Assembly: GCA_038250675.1 (NCBI GenBank)
Contig: JBBSCB010000016.1
Coordinates: 3,631-67,630 of the forward strand
Origin: JAICUF01 sp038250675
GTDB lineage: Bacteria > Gemmatimonadota > Gemmatimonadetes > Gemmatimonadales > GWC2-71-9
DNA length: 64,000 bases
Reading direction: 5' to 3'
A model generated the notes under the pieces. The model had not been told where the DNA came from and did no database searches. It saw only the letters and a program-made list of their open reading frames with translations. Position numbers and translations under genes: made by a program. This document shows, piece after piece, positions 1 through 8,369 of this stretch. The first letter of the stretch is position 1. Every line of letters begins with the position of its first letter.

Positions 1-1
1 C

Positions 2-1288
2 GGCGACGTGCTCCGCCGGGTGGGCGATCTGCTCGTCGCGCGGAAGGATGCCATCGCCGACGCCATGACGCGGGAGATGGGCAAGGTGCTCGCCGAGACC
101 GGCGGCGACGTGCAGGAGGGGATCGACACGGCGTACTATGCGGCCACCGAGGGGCGCCGTCTTTTCGGCCACGTCGTGCCGAGCGAGCTGCAGTCCAAGT
201 GGGCGATGAGCTTCCGTCGTCCGATCGGCATCGCCGGACTCATCACGCCGTTCAACTTTCCGCTCGCCATTCCCACCTGGAAGATGTTCCCCGCGCTGCT
301 GTGCGGGAACGCAGTGATCATCAAGCCGTCGGAGGACGTTCCCCATACGGTCCATCTCCTGGTCGAAATCCTGCTGGAAGCGGGCCTGCCGCCCGAGGTG
401 GTCCAGCTGGTTCATGGCGGCGCCGACGTTGGCCGCGCCATGGTTGAGCATCCGCAGATTCCGGTCATTTCGTTCACCGGCTCGACCGAGACCGGCTCGC
501 AGATCGGTGAGACGTGCGGGCGGATGCACAAGCGCCTGTCGCTCGAAATGGGCGGTAAGAACGCGATGATCGTGATGGAGGACGCGGATCTCGACCTGGC
601 GCTCGAGGGCGTGCTCTGGGGGGCGTTCGGGACGACGGGGCAGCGCTGCACGGCGACGAGCCGGTTGATCCTGCATCGGAAGATTCACGACCGCTTTCTG
701 GCACGCGTCGCCGCGGCCGCCGAAGCGCTGCGCCTGGGCGACGGCCGCGCCGAGAAGACCGACGTCGGGCCGCTGATTCACGAGGCAGCGCGGCAGAAGG
801 TGGAGCGCTATGTCGCCCTGGGGCAGGAGGAGGGTGCGGAGCTGGTCACCGGCGGGCGCCGCCCGGGCGGCCGGCTGGCGAGCGGGTACTTCTACCGGCC
901 GACGATCTTTGCCGGCGTACGCCCCAAGAGCCGGCTCGAGCAGGAGGAAATCTTCGGTCCCGTGCTGAGCGTCATCCGCGTCAATTCCTTCGAGGACGCC
1001 GTGCGGGTGAACAACGATGTGCGCTACGGGCTCTCGAGCTCGATCTACACCAATGACGTCAATCGCTCGTTCCGCGCCCTCGAGCTGCTGGACAACGGCA
1101 TCACGTACGTCAATGCGCCGACCATCGGTGCCGAGGCGCACATGCCGTTCGGCGGCGTAAAAGCGACCGGCAACGGGCACCGGGAGGGCGGCTGGGAGGT
1201 CTACGAATTCTATTCGGAGACCAAGGTCTGCTACGTGGACTACTCCGGCCGCCTGCAGCGGGCGCAGATCGACGCGTACGACATCTGA
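2..1288 (+). CDS. Aldehyde dehydrogenase family protein, 5' end outside window
   Basis: NAD(P)-dependent oxidation of an aldehyde to a carboxylate; the substrate cannot be assigned. The frame is open to the window edge and begins inside the N-terminal helical region, so the start lies upstream and the GTG at 8 is internal. About 429 codons are visible against roughly 480 to 500 in the family. Seen in order: the FNFP cofactor-site stretch, FTGSTETG of the nucleotide-binding loop, LEMGGKN with the general-base Glu, the nucleophile Cys in GQRCTA (codon at 647), EIFGPVLSV, and a C-terminal PFGGVKATG. The C-terminal part is reminiscent of ALDH7 or semialdehyde dehydrogenases. It stands alone before the sigma-factor gene. 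Confidence 0.93.
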   Translation, partial: GDVLRRVGDLLVARKDAIADAMTREMGKVLAETGGDVQEGIDTAYYAATEGRRLFGHVVPSELQSKWAMSFRRPIGIAGLITPFNFPLAIPTWKMFPALLCGNAVIIKPSEDVPHTVHLLVEILLEAGLPPEVVQLVHGGADVGRAMVEHPQIPVISFTGSTETGSQIGETCGRMHKRLSLEMGGKNAMIVMEDADLDLALEGVLWGAFGTTGQRCTATSRLILHRKIHDRFLARVAAAAEALRLGDGRAEKTDVGPLIHEAARQKVERYVALGQEEGAELVTGGRRPGGRLASGYFYRPTIFAGVRPKSRLEQEEIFGPVLSVIRVNSFEDAVRVNNDVRYGLSSSIYTNDVNRSFRALELLDNGITYVNAPTIGAEAHMPFGGVKATGNGHREGGWEVYEFYSETKVCYVDYSGRLQRAQIDAYDI

Positions 1289-1290
1289 TC

Positions 1291-1310
1291 GGCGCCGCCG
1301 GCGCGGCGCC
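1291..1310 (+). terminator. GC hairpin after the aldehyde dehydrogenase gene
   Basis: A perfect 8-bp stem (GGCGCCGC / GCGGCGCC) with a CGGC loop begins two bases after the stop codon. No U-tract follows, so it is only a possible terminator or 3'-end stabiliser. The rest of 1311-1450 shows no gene; it must hold the sigma-factor promoter but I could not identify it. Confidence 0.3.
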
Positions 1311-1450
1311 GCGGGCGCAACCGATGGTGTGTTGCGACCCGTTGCGCCGGCCGTCACCGAAGGGTAAGGTTCCAGAGTAGATCCCCACCATTCCGGTCAG
1401 GCACGCGGGGCAGCCGGCAGATCGGGCCCCCGCGCAACGAGGTCGATCCC

Positions 1451-2320
1451 ATGCGTCCAATGCAGGTTGGTACCGGCAAGCGAGGGCCCACGTTCGACGA
1501 GGGCTCGCTCGACCAGTACCTGCGCGAGATCAGCCGTTACCCGCTCATTCCCCAGACCGAGGAAGTCACGCTCGCGCAGGGAATCCGGCGGGGCGACCCG
1601 GAGTCGCTCGACAAGCTGGTGCGCAGCAACCTCCGCTTCGTCGTGTCGGTAGCCAAGAAATATCAGAACCAGGGCGTCTCGCTGGCCGATCTCATCAACG
1701 AGGGCAACCTCGGCCTCATCCGCGCGGCCCACAAGTTCGACGAGACCAAGGGCATCAAGTTCATTTCGTACGCCGTCTGGTGGATCCGTCAGGCCATCCT
1801 CCAGGCCCTGGCCGAGCAGAGCCGGATCGTCCGCGTGCCGCTCAACCGCGCCGGTACGCTGCACCGGATCGGCAAGCGGTCCTCGGCGCTGCTCCAGGAG
1901 CTGGGCCGCGAACCGACGCCGTCGGAGATCGCGGAAGGCATGGACATCTCGATGGAGGAGGTGCAGAAGACCCTCTCCATTTCGCAGAACCATCTCTCCC
2001 TCGATGCGCCGCTCACACCGGGCGAGGACAACAAGCTGCTGGACTATCTGCCGGATACTCAGAACCCGGGTCCGGATTCGGAGACATTCGAGCACGCGCT
2101 GACGGAGTCGATCGAGGAGGTGCTCTCCACGCTCAAGGAGCGCGAGGCCAAGATTCTGCGTCTCTATTTTGGACTCGACGGTCCCGAGCCGATGACGCTG
2201 GAAGAGATCGGCAGTCTGCTCGGCATCACCCGTGAACGGGTGCGTCAGATCAAGGAAAAGGCGCTGAGCCGCCTGCGTCACGTCAGCCGCGCCCGCGCGC
2301 TGGAGAGCTTCCTGGCGTAA
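1451..2320 (+). CDS. rpoD: RNA polymerase primary sigma factor (RpoD/SigA type)
   Basis: Sigma-70 family subunit that directs core RNA polymerase to housekeeping promoters. At 289 residues it has no region 1.1 and no long insertion, the compact form seen in Bacteroidetes and Gemmatimonadota. Region 1.2 is DQYLREISRYPL near residue 15; region 2 carries NLRFVVSVAKKY, INEGNLGLIRAA and the -10 recognition helix with KFISYAVWWIRQAI; region 3 follows; region 4.2 is EEIGSLLGITRERVRQIKEK near residue 250, with the usual C-terminal end soon after. ATG start at 1451. Monocistronic, with a hairpin after the stop. A group 2 paralogue cannot be excluded, but the region 2.4 and 4.2 residues are those of a primary factor. 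Confidence 0.93.
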   Translation: MRPMQVGTGKRGPTFDEGSLDQYLREISRYPLIPQTEEVTLAQGIRRGDPESLDKLVRSNLRFVVSVAKKYQNQGVSLADLINEGNLGLIRAAHKFDETKGIKFISYAVWWIRQAILQALAEQSRIVRVPLNRAGTLHRIGKRSSALLQELGREPTPSEIAEGMDISMEEVQKTLSISQNHLSLDAPLTPGEDNKLLDYLPDTQNPGPDSETFEHALTESIEEVLSTLKEREAKILRLYFGLDGPEPMTLEEIGSLLGITRERVRQIKEKALSRLRHVSRARALESFLA

Positions 2321-2346
2321 CGGTGCGGCGATCTCCGTGGCCCCGG

Positions 2347-2366
2347 GCCCCCGCCATCGCGGGGGC
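2347..2366 (+). terminator. Hairpin downstream of rpoD
   Basis: Perfect 8-bp stem (GCCCCCGC / GCGGGGGC) with a CATC loop, 27 bases after the rpoD stop and followed by a moderately T-rich stretch. It is the only obvious structure between rpoD and yajQ and is a reasonable weak intrinsic terminator. Confidence 0.45.
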
Positions 2367-2396
2367 TCGTTCGATGATCCTCTTCATGGCGAGCTC

Positions 2397-2900
2397 ATGG
2401 CCACCAACTCATCATTCGACGTGTCGACGGGTGCCGACCTGCAGGAGGTCGACAATGCCGTCAATCAGGCGCTCAAGGAGATCGGTCAGCGGTACGACTT
2501 CAAGGGCAGCACCTGTACGATCGAGTTCGACCGCGCCAAGGGCGTACTGCGGCTGGCCGCGGACGACGAGTATCGCATGAACGCGCTCGTCGACGTGCTC
2601 CAGACGCGGATGGTCAAACGCGGCGTGCCGGTCAAGAACCTCGACCAGGGCGAGCTCGAGCTGGCAACGGGCCAGTCCGTGCGCCGCACGATCACCCTGA
2701 CGCAGGGGATTTCGCAGGAGATCGCCAAGCGGATCATCAAGGCCATCAAGGAGGCGGGGCTGAAAAAGGTGCAGGCCAGCATCCAGGGCGACGAAGTCCG
2801 CGTGAGCGGCCCCTCCAAGGACGACCTCCAGGCGGCGATGGCGCTGCTGCGCTCGGAGGACTTCGGTATCGAGCTGAAGTTCGGCAACTATCGGGGCTGA
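2397..2900 (+). CDS. yajQ: YajQ family nucleotide-binding protein
   Basis: Small cytosolic protein of two ferredoxin-like domains; some family members bind cyclic di-GMP and act as effectors, others are reported to bind tRNA or nucleotides. The start chosen is the ATG at 2397 (MATNSSFDVST), giving 167 residues, the normal family length; an in-frame ATG at 2337 lies in the terminator hairpin region and adds non-conserved residues. Family hallmarks are SFDVSTGADLQEVDNA at the N terminus, RYDFKGS near residue 32, and a C-terminal GPSKDDLQAAM with LRSEDFGIELKFGNYR. The next gene begins immediately after its stop. What it binds here cannot be told from sequence. Confidence 0.93.
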   Translation: MATNSSFDVSTGADLQEVDNAVNQALKEIGQRYDFKGSTCTIEFDRAKGVLRLAADDEYRMNALVDVLQTRMVKRGVPVKNLDQGELELATGQSVRRTITLTQGISQEIAKRIIKAIKEAGLKKVQASIQGDEVRVSGPSKDDLQAAMALLRSEDFGIELKFGNYRG

Positions 2901-2901
2901 G

Positions 2902-4200
2902 CTGCCACGCCTTCGCTGCGCCGTTCGGCGCTACCATCCGGCTGCGCTCTGGATCGCCGTCGCCGCGCTCGCCGCCCTCAGCTGCATCCGCCCGGAGAGT
3001 CCGGTACCCGCACCGGGATCTGCGCCACCGCCCACCGCCCCGCCCGAGGGCCAGGCAGAGCCGTCGGTGCGGGTGGGTGTGTCGGTCGGCGCGGCGGCCT
3101 TCACGCTGGGCGGTGGCGCTGCGCTACTCGTCACCCAGCCGGATGGCTCACCGTTCACCCGGATACCGGCCGGCGAGGTCTGGCGCGTGGTGCCGGCCGG
3201 AGCGGAGCTCGCCCTGATCAACGCGACGGGCGGAGCGCTTCCGCGGGCCGGGGCGTTGACGGTGGGGCCCGCGGAGGGAGCCGTCGTCCGGACCGGCGGC
3301 CGGGACTATCACGGGACGCTCGATCTCCTCCGCGACCGCACCGGCCTGACGCTCGTCAACCGCGTCGGGCTGGAAGATTACATTGCCGGCGTCGTCGGGG
3401 GCGAGATGGGTCGCCGCGATTCCAGCGAACTCGAGGCACTCCGCGCCCAGGCCGTCGCGTCTCGCACATATGCGTTGCGGAACATGGGGCGATGGCGCTC
3501 GCAGGGATTCGATTTCTACGGTACGGTCGCTGACCAGGTGTATACCGGCGTGCGTGGCGAGAATCCGCTGGCGCGCGATGCGGTGGCGGATACCCGCGGA
3601 ATGGTGCTCACTTATGGCGGGGCACCGATCGATGCCTTCTTCTTTTCGACCTGCGGCGGGCATACCGCAACGGGTACCGAGGCGTTCCGTGGTGCGGCGC
3701 GGCCCTATCTCCGCTCCATCGCCGACGTCGATGGCGCCGGCCATGCCTACTGCAGCGGATCGCCGCGCTTCCGCTGGCGGGAGGAGTGGTCTGGTGCGGA
3801 GCTGCGGCGAACGCTGGAAAAGACGCTGGTCGCGTCCGGACTGGCGCCGAGCGGCCGGGTCGGACGGATTCTCCGGGTCCGCACGTCGGGACGGACCGAG
3901 TCCGGCCGGGTGGCGCAGCTGGAGATCACCACCAGCGCCGGCGCAGTCGAAGTAGATGGCCAGCAGATCCGGAGCGTGCTGCGGCTGCCCGGCGGTGACA
4001 TCCTTCGGAGCAACGCGTTCGATCTGACCGCGACGTACGCCGCGGGGCAGGTGAGCCGACTCGTCGCGGACGGTCGCGGCGCGGGTCACGGCGTGGGGAT
4101 GTGTCAGTGGGGCGCGGTGGGCCGGGCGCGCGCGGGCCAGCGCTTTCCCGAGATCCTCGCCGCGTATTTTCCGGGGACCGACCTGCAGCGCTACTACTGA
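2902..4200 (+). CDS. SpoIID/LytB domain lipoprotein, probable CTG start
   Basis: Family of lytic transglycosylase-like proteins (SpoIID, LytB) acting on peptidoglycan outside the cytoplasmic membrane. Domain hallmarks: AQAVASRTYAL near residue 190, FFSTCGGHT near 250, and GHGVGMCQWGA near the C terminus. The first conventional start, GTG at 3067, would leave the protein without an export signal. The frame is open back to 2878 and encodes a basic N region, a hydrophobic stretch (IAVAALAALSC) and a lipobox Cys, then a Pro-rich linker. The only start-like codon in that stretch is CTG at 2902, one base after the yajQ stop, so I place the start there (432 residues). This non-sporulating context suggests cell-wall turnover or division. 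CTG initiation is inference. Confidence 0.8.
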   Translation: MPRLRCAVRRYHPAALWIAVAALAALSCIRPESPVPAPGSAPPPTAPPEGQAEPSVRVGVSVGAAAFTLGGGAALLVTQPDGSPFTRIPAGEVWRVVPAGAELALINATGGALPRAGALTVGPAEGAVVRTGGRDYHGTLDLLRDRTGLTLVNRVGLEDYIAGVVGGEMGRRDSSELEALRAQAVASRTYALRNMGRWRSQGFDFYGTVADQVYTGVRGENPLARDAVADTRGMVLTYGGAPIDAFFFSTCGGHTATGTEAFRGAARPYLRSIADVDGAGHAYCSGSPRFRWREEWSGAELRRTLEKTLVASGLAPSGRVGRILRVRTSGRTESGRVAQLEITTSAGAVEVDGQQIRSVLRLPGGDILRSNAFDLTATYAAGQVSRLVADGRGAGHGVGMCQWGAVGRARAGQRFPEILAAYFPGTDLQRYY

Positions 4201-4228
4201 CGGCCTGGGGGCCGCGGGAGGAGGAATC

Positions 4229-5236
4229 GTGGGCGATCCGCTGAGGGTGGGCATCATCGGTGGCGGGGCAATCGTGCAGGTGGCGCACCTGCCCGTGCTC
4301 AAGAAGCTGAAGCACGTTGAGGTGCGCGCGATCTGCGACACCGACCTGCCCAAGGCCCGCGCACTCGCGGACCGCTTCAACATCAAGGACGCATTCGACG
4401 ACATCGAAGAGCTCCTCCGCTACGAGGAACTGGATGCGCTCGTAATCTGTACGCCCAACCATCTCCACGAGTCGCACATCCTCGCGGCGCTCTCGGCCGA
4501 CCTGCACGTCCTGGTGGAGAAACCGTTCGCGCCGACGGCGGCAAGCGCGCAGAAGATCGCGCGCGCCGCGGAACGCCGCGAGCGGGTCGTCATGGTGGGG
4601 ATGAACCATCGATACCGGCCCGACGTGCAGATCGTCCGCAGCTTTGTGCAGAGTGGAGAGCTCGGCGCCGTGGACAGCGTGCGCGGGAGCTGGCACGTCT
4701 TCCGTCCCAGCCGTGCGCAGCTGGGCTGGCGTCAGCGCCGGGAGCTGTCCGGCGGCGGCGTGATGCTTGACCTCGGCCTCTCGGTGGTCGACCTCGCGCT
4801 CTGGCTCGCCGGTAATCCGCGGCCGGTCCGGGTGAGTGCGTCACTCAACTTTCCCGCACGGTCCACCGTGGAAGAATCCGGCAGCGCCTTCGTCATCTGC
4901 GAGAACGGTACGTCGGTCTTTCTCGACGTCACGTGGCGCCATTTCGGGGACGGCGAGCGGTTCGGCGTCGGGATCCGCGGCAGCAAGGGAACCGCGTCGA
5001 TCAATCCGCTGACGGTCTGGAAGGATCTGAACGGGGTGCCGGCGGATGTCTCGCCCACCGGATCGGTCGGCCGCGAGAATGCGTTCACCGCGTCGTACCG
5101 CGCTGAGTGGGCCCACTTCCTGGCCGCCGTCGCGGGTGACGCCAAGCCACCGACCCTGCAGGACCACGTGACGCTGCACAAGGTGATCGACGCGATCTAC
5201 CGGTCGGCCACCGATGGCCGAGACGTAATCCTCTAG
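4229..5236 (+). CDS. Gfo/Idh/MocA family oxidoreductase
   Basis: NAD(P)-dependent oxidoreductase of 335 residues, usually acting on sugars or cyclitols; substrate unknown. The N-terminal Rossmann domain opens with VGIIGGGAIVQVAHLPVL, followed by ICTPNHLH and the conserved LVEKPFAP (EKP motif, about residue 97); the C-terminal domain contains MVGMNHRYRPD and a glycine-rich GGGVMLDLG. The start is the GTG at 4229 with a strong GGGAGGAGG ribosome site 5 to 6 bases upstream. It lies 28 bases after the SpoIID-like gene and is probably co-transcribed. It converges with the metallo-hydrolase gene 22 bases further on. Confidence 0.92.
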   Translation: MGDPLRVGIIGGGAIVQVAHLPVLKKLKHVEVRAICDTDLPKARALADRFNIKDAFDDIEELLRYEELDALVICTPNHLHESHILAALSADLHVLVEKPFAPTAASAQKIARAAERRERVVMVGMNHRYRPDVQIVRSFVQSGELGAVDSVRGSWHVFRPSRAQLGWRQRRELSGGGVMLDLGLSVVDLALWLAGNPRPVRVSASLNFPARSTVEESGSAFVICENGTSVFLDVTWRHFGDGERFGVGIRGSKGTASINPLTVWKDLNGVPADVSPTGSVGRENAFTASYRAEWAHFLAAVAGDAKPPTLQDHVTLHKVIDAIYRSATDGRDVIL

Positions 5237-5258
5237 CCGCCGCGCCGGCGCCGCGCGC

Positions 5259-6122
5259 TCAGAGCGTCAGCGTCAGCCCTTCAGCGGCGGCGACGACCTC
5301 CAGCGCGGCGCCCGACTCCGCGGCATAGGCAATTGCCTGCGCCAACATGCGATCCACATCGGTGTCGGTATGCTCCGGCTCATGGTGGAACAGCACGAGT
5401 CGGCGGCACCCCGCTTCGCGGGCCAGATCGATCGCCTCGGTCGGGGTTGAGTGGCCCCAGCCGGCGCGTGCCTCGATCATCGATTCCGAATACATCGCGT
5501 CGTGCACCAGCGTGTCGACGCCCGCCAGGAACGCCAGCAACTCGTCGCGCCACGCCGGGCCCACGTCATACGTCCCGCCAGGTCCCAGCTCGTTGTCGGT
5601 GAGATAGGCTAGCTCGCGACCGCCGCCGACCGGGCAGAGCCGGTACCCGAAGGCGGTGCCGGGGTGGCGCAGCCGGAACGCCCGGACGTCAAACCCGTCA
5701 ATCTCGAATGGCCCCGCCGCGATCTCGTTGACCCGGATCGACGCCGCCAGCGCCGAGAGCGGCACGGGAAACACCATCGGGTCCATCTGGCGGCCCAGAA
5801 TCTCCTCCAGCGGCACGCCGGTCTGTGCGGCCCCGTACACGGTCAGGGAATTGCCCGGGAGACTGAGCGGCTTGAAGAAGGGAAGCCCCTGGATATGGTC
5901 CCAGTGGGTGTGGGAGAGCAGTAGTTCGGCGCGGACCCGGCGCTCGGGCGCGCGCATGAGTTCATGGCCCAGGCATCGGAGACCACTGCCGGCATCGAGG
6001 ATGACGAGCGGGCCGGGCCCCGTGAGCGTGATACAGGGCGTGTTGCCACCGTAGCGCGCCGTTTCCGGGCCGGGCGTCGGAATGGACCCACGCGTGCCCC
6101 AGAACGTGACTTCGTACGTCAC
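5259..6122 (-). CDS. MBL-fold metallo-hydrolase (phosphodiesterase-like)
   Basis: Metallo-beta-lactamase-fold hydrolase, 287 residues from the GTG at 6122, where the conserved N terminus TYEVTFWGTRGSIPTPG begins; an in-frame upstream ATG at 6191 adds unrelated residues. Metal ligands visible: SHTHWDH motif, a later FRLRHPG His, VHDAMYS Asp and a final FHHEPEH. The opening GTRGSIPTPG with YGGNTPC is typical of the PhnP / RNase Z-like / cyclic-nucleotide-phosphodiesterase branch rather than beta-lactamases. It lies 95 bases downstream of a Crp-family regulator on the same strand, so a link to cyclic-nucleotide or related phosphodiester signalling is possible but unproven. Confidence 0.85.
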   Translation of the reverse strand: MTYEVTFWGTRGSIPTPGPETARYGGNTPCITLTGPGPLVILDAGSGLRCLGHELMRAPERRVRAELLLSHTHWDHIQGLPFFKPLSLPGNSLTVYGAAQTGVPLEEILGRQMDPMVFPVPLSALAASIRVNEIAAGPFEIDGFDVRAFRLRHPGTAFGYRLCPVGGGRELAYLTDNELGPGGTYDVGPAWRDELLAFLAGVDTLVHDAMYSESMIEARAGWGHSTPTEAIDLAREAGCRRLVLFHHEPEHTDTDVDRMLAQAIAYAAESGAALEVVAAAEGLTLTL

Positions 6123-6217
6123 GGCGCTGTCGATCTGATTGCCGCGGGCATGATGGAAAATGGTACGCTGGGCGCGCCCCGTCGGCGGCAATGGTCACCG
6201 GCGACGGGTGAGCCCGG

Positions 6218-6895
6218 TCACGAACGGCGGGCGGCGAGCATCAGCGAATGCCGGTCCTTCAGCGTGACGTCCTTGCGAGTCACCGAGATGATGTCGCGCT
6301 CGACGAGATTGCGCATGGTGCGGGAGACCGTCTCGCGGCTCGATCCGATCATCTGTGCGATGGTATGATGGGTCAGCTTGCGGGTGATCCGGTCGCCGCC
6401 TTCGTCTTCCGCCATCCGGAGGAGCAGGTGCGCCACCCGTCCGTTGACGTCGAGCAGCACGAGACTGCCGATCTTCTCGTCCGCGCGTCGCAGCCGGCGT
6501 GAGATTTCCTTCAGCAGCGCGATACCCACCTCCGGCGACTGTCGGAGCCGCGCGTGGAAGTCCTCGCGCCGGAGCACCAGCAGGTTCGAGTCGTCCATCG
6601 CGATGACGTGCGCCGATCGCGGCTCCTCGTCGATCACCGCCATCTCGCCGAAGAAGCTTCCCTCGCCCAGCACCGAGAGGATCACTTCACGACCGTCCTC
6701 GGCGATGAGCACCACCTTCACCTGGCCGCCGGCCACGAGGTAGAGCGAATCGCCCGGGTCGTCCTCGAAGACGATGACGCTGCCTTTGGGATAGCTGCGC
6801 TCGCGGGTGAGGTCGGCAAACGCGGTCAGGTCCGACTGGGCCAGCCCCGAAAAGAGCGGGACCTTCCTCAGAACCTCCATCGGAGTCAAGGGCAC
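6218..6895 (-). CDS. Crp/Fnr family transcriptional regulator
   Basis: Transcription factor of 225 residues. N-terminal cyclic-nucleotide-binding domain (about residues 10 to 125) contains GEGSFFGEMAVIDEEPRSA, keeping the FGE and RSA residues that contact the nucleotide phosphate and ribose in cAMP-responsive members; no Fnr-type cysteine cluster is present. A long dimerisation helix follows, and the C-terminal winged helix (about 165 to 215) has IAQMIGSSRETVSRTMRNL, the recognition helix with the Crp-like R-E-x-x-S-R pattern. A near-consensus promoter lies upstream, and the MBL hydrolase follows on the same strand. Ligand binding is predicted from residues, not shown. Confidence 0.93.
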   Translation of the reverse strand: MPLTPMEVLRKVPLFSGLAQSDLTAFADLTRERSYPKGSVIVFEDDPGDSLYLVAGGQVKVVLIAEDGREVILSVLGEGSFFGEMAVIDEEPRSAHVIAMDDSNLLVLRREDFHARLRQSPEVGIALLKEISRRLRRADEKIGSLVLLDVNGRVAHLLLRMAEDEGGDRITRKLTHHTIAQMIGSSRETVSRTMRNLVERDIISVTRKDVTLKDRHSLMLAARRS

Positions 6896-6939
6896 GCGAG
6901 CCTCATGGTCGTGAAAATGAAACGGAAGTGTATGGGGTC

Positions 6940-6968
6940 ATGATACTTGCGGCTTCGGTGCCTGTCAA
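6940..6968 (-). promoter_or_regulatory. Near-consensus sigma-70 promoter of the crp-like gene
   Basis: On the minus strand, TTGACA (6963-6968), a 17-base spacer and TATCAT (6940-6945). The -35 is perfect and the -10 matches five of six. Transcription would start near 6933, leaving a leader of about 37 bases before the ATG at 6895. This is the clearest promoter in the window. Confidence 0.8.
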
Positions 6969-6990
6969 TCATGCCTCCGGCCGGGCCGGC

Positions 6991-7020
6991 TTGCTGCGGG
7001 GGGGACCGCGTCGCTAGATT
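6991..7020 (+). promoter_or_regulatory. Candidate promoter of rpmE-prfA-prmC
   Basis: TTGCTG (6991-6996), 18-base spacer and TAGATT (7015-7020). The match is partial. It would give a leader of about 65 bases that contains a 7-bp hairpin (7051-7057 with 7065-7071) just before the ribosome site of rpmE; that hairpin could be a translational control element but I know no described motif matching it. Confidence 0.35.
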
Positions 7021-7091
7021 CCACGGCTGACCAGGAAGCAGAATGCCAGTCGGAGCGGGGTTCGCGCTCCGGCCTCATGCGAGGAGTGACC

Positions 7092-7307
7092 GTGAAGGCC
7101 GATCTTCATCCCAGGTACCAGAAACTGACCGTGCAGTGCGCCTGCGGGAATACGTTCGAGACCCGCTCGACCTCCGACAATATCCATGTCGAAGTCTGCG
7201 CGCAGTGCCATCCCTACTTTACCGGCAAGCAGCGGATGATCGACACCGCCGGCCGGGTCGACCGGTTCCGCCGGAGGTATCAGACCGACGCCACGGCCAA
7301 GGCGTAG
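7092..7307 (+). CDS. rpmE: Large ribosomal subunit protein bL31
   Basis: Ribosomal protein of the 50S subunit, 71 residues, at the intersubunit bridge region. The start is the GTG at 7092 with GAGGAG at 7081-7086; this gives the standard N terminus MKADLHPRYQ, whereas an in-frame ATG at 7077 would put the ribosome site inside the gene. Four cysteines in CACGN and EVCAQCHP make this the zinc-binding C+ form. It is followed after three bases by prfA, so ribosome protein and release factor are co-expressed. A leader hairpin lies at 7051-7071. Confidence 0.95.
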   Translation: MKADLHPRYQKLTVQCACGNTFETRSTSDNIHVEVCAQCHPYFTGKQRMIDTAGRVDRFRRRYQTDATAKA

Positions 7308-7310
7308 CTC

Positions 7311-8369
7311 GTGGAGGCTCGACTCCGCCAGGCGCTCGGCCGGGCGGAGGAGGTCGCCCGGCTGCTGACCGATCCCGCCGTGACGCGAGACCCGGGCCAG
7401 CTCAAGCTGCTGGGCCGCGAGCATACCCGGCTGGTGCCGATCGTCCGGGTGGCGGAGCGCCTCGAGCGCCTGAAGGATGAGCTGGCGCAGGCTCGGGAGA
7501 TGGCTGATGAAGCCGATCCCGAGCTTGTTGCGTTGGCCCGGGCCGATCTGGCCCATCTCCCCGATGATGTTGCCGGACTCGAGGCGGAACTGCACGACCT
7601 CCTCCTGCCACGCGATCCGCACGACGATCGCGATGCCATCATCGAAATTCGCGCCGGCACCGGCGGCGATGAAGCCGCTCTGTTCGCGGCCGATCTGTAC
7701 CGGATGTACCAGCGCTACGCCGAGCGGCATCGGCTGAGCTGGGAGCCGATCACGCTCAGCGACGGCAGTCTCGGCGGGCTGAAGGAGGCGGTCGTCGCGG
7801 TGCGCGGAGCCGAGGCCTACGGCCTGCTCCGCCGGGAGTCGGGGGTGCATCGTGTGCAGCGCGTTCCGGCGACGGAGACGCAGGGGCGCATCCACACGTC
7901 GGCGGCGACGGTGGCGGTCCTTCCCGAGGCGGAGGAGGTCGACGTCCGCATCGACCCGCAGGACCTCAAGATCGATGTGTTCCGCTCGTCGGGGCCGGGT
8001 GGACAGAGCGTGAACACGACCGACAGCGCCGTGCGCATCACCCATCTGCCGACCGGGCTCGTGGTCAGCCAGCAGGACCAGAAATCGCAGCTGCAGAACA
8101 AGATTAAGGGAATGGAAGTGCTCCGGGCCCGTCTGCTCGACCGGATGATCGCGGAGCAGGAGGCGGCGCGGTCGCAGGAACGGCGCTCGATGGTGGGGAC
8201 GGGGGACCGTTCCGCGAAAATCCGGACCTACAACTATCCCCAGAGCCGGGTGACGGATCATCGGATCAATCTCTCGGTCCACAATCTGGCGGACGTCGTG
8301 AACGGACAACTCGACGAACTGGTGGATGCGTTGCGGATGGCCAGCCGGCAGGAGCAGCTCGATGCCTGA
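7311..8369 (+). CDS. prfA: Peptide chain release factor 1
   Basis: Class I release factor that reads UAA and UAG and triggers peptidyl-tRNA hydrolysis. The RF1-type codon-recognition tripeptide PAT is present in HRVQRVPATETQGR, and the catalytic GGQ in SSGPGGQSVNTTDSAVR. Length is 352 residues, normal for RF1, from a GTG start at 7311. It ends inside the start region of prmC, its modifying enzyme, with an 8-base overlap, the classic prfA-prmC pair. Because RF1 recognises UAG, its presence argues against general reassignment of UAG in this genome, relevant to the TAG inside treS. Confidence 0.96.
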   Translation: MEARLRQALGRAEEVARLLTDPAVTRDPGQLKLLGREHTRLVPIVRVAERLERLKDELAQAREMADEADPELVALARADLAHLPDDVAGLEAELHDLLLPRDPHDDRDAIIEIRAGTGGDEAALFAADLYRMYQRYAERHRLSWEPITLSDGSLGGLKEAVVAVRGAEAYGLLRRESGVHRVQRVPATETQGRIHTSAATVAVLPEAEEVDVRIDPQDLKIDVFRSSGPGGQSVNTTDSAVRITHLPTGLVVSQQDQKSQLQNKIKGMEVLRARLLDRMIAEQEAARSQERRSMVGTGDRSAKIRTYNYPQSRVTDHRINLSVHNLADVVNGQLDELVDALRMASRQEQLDA

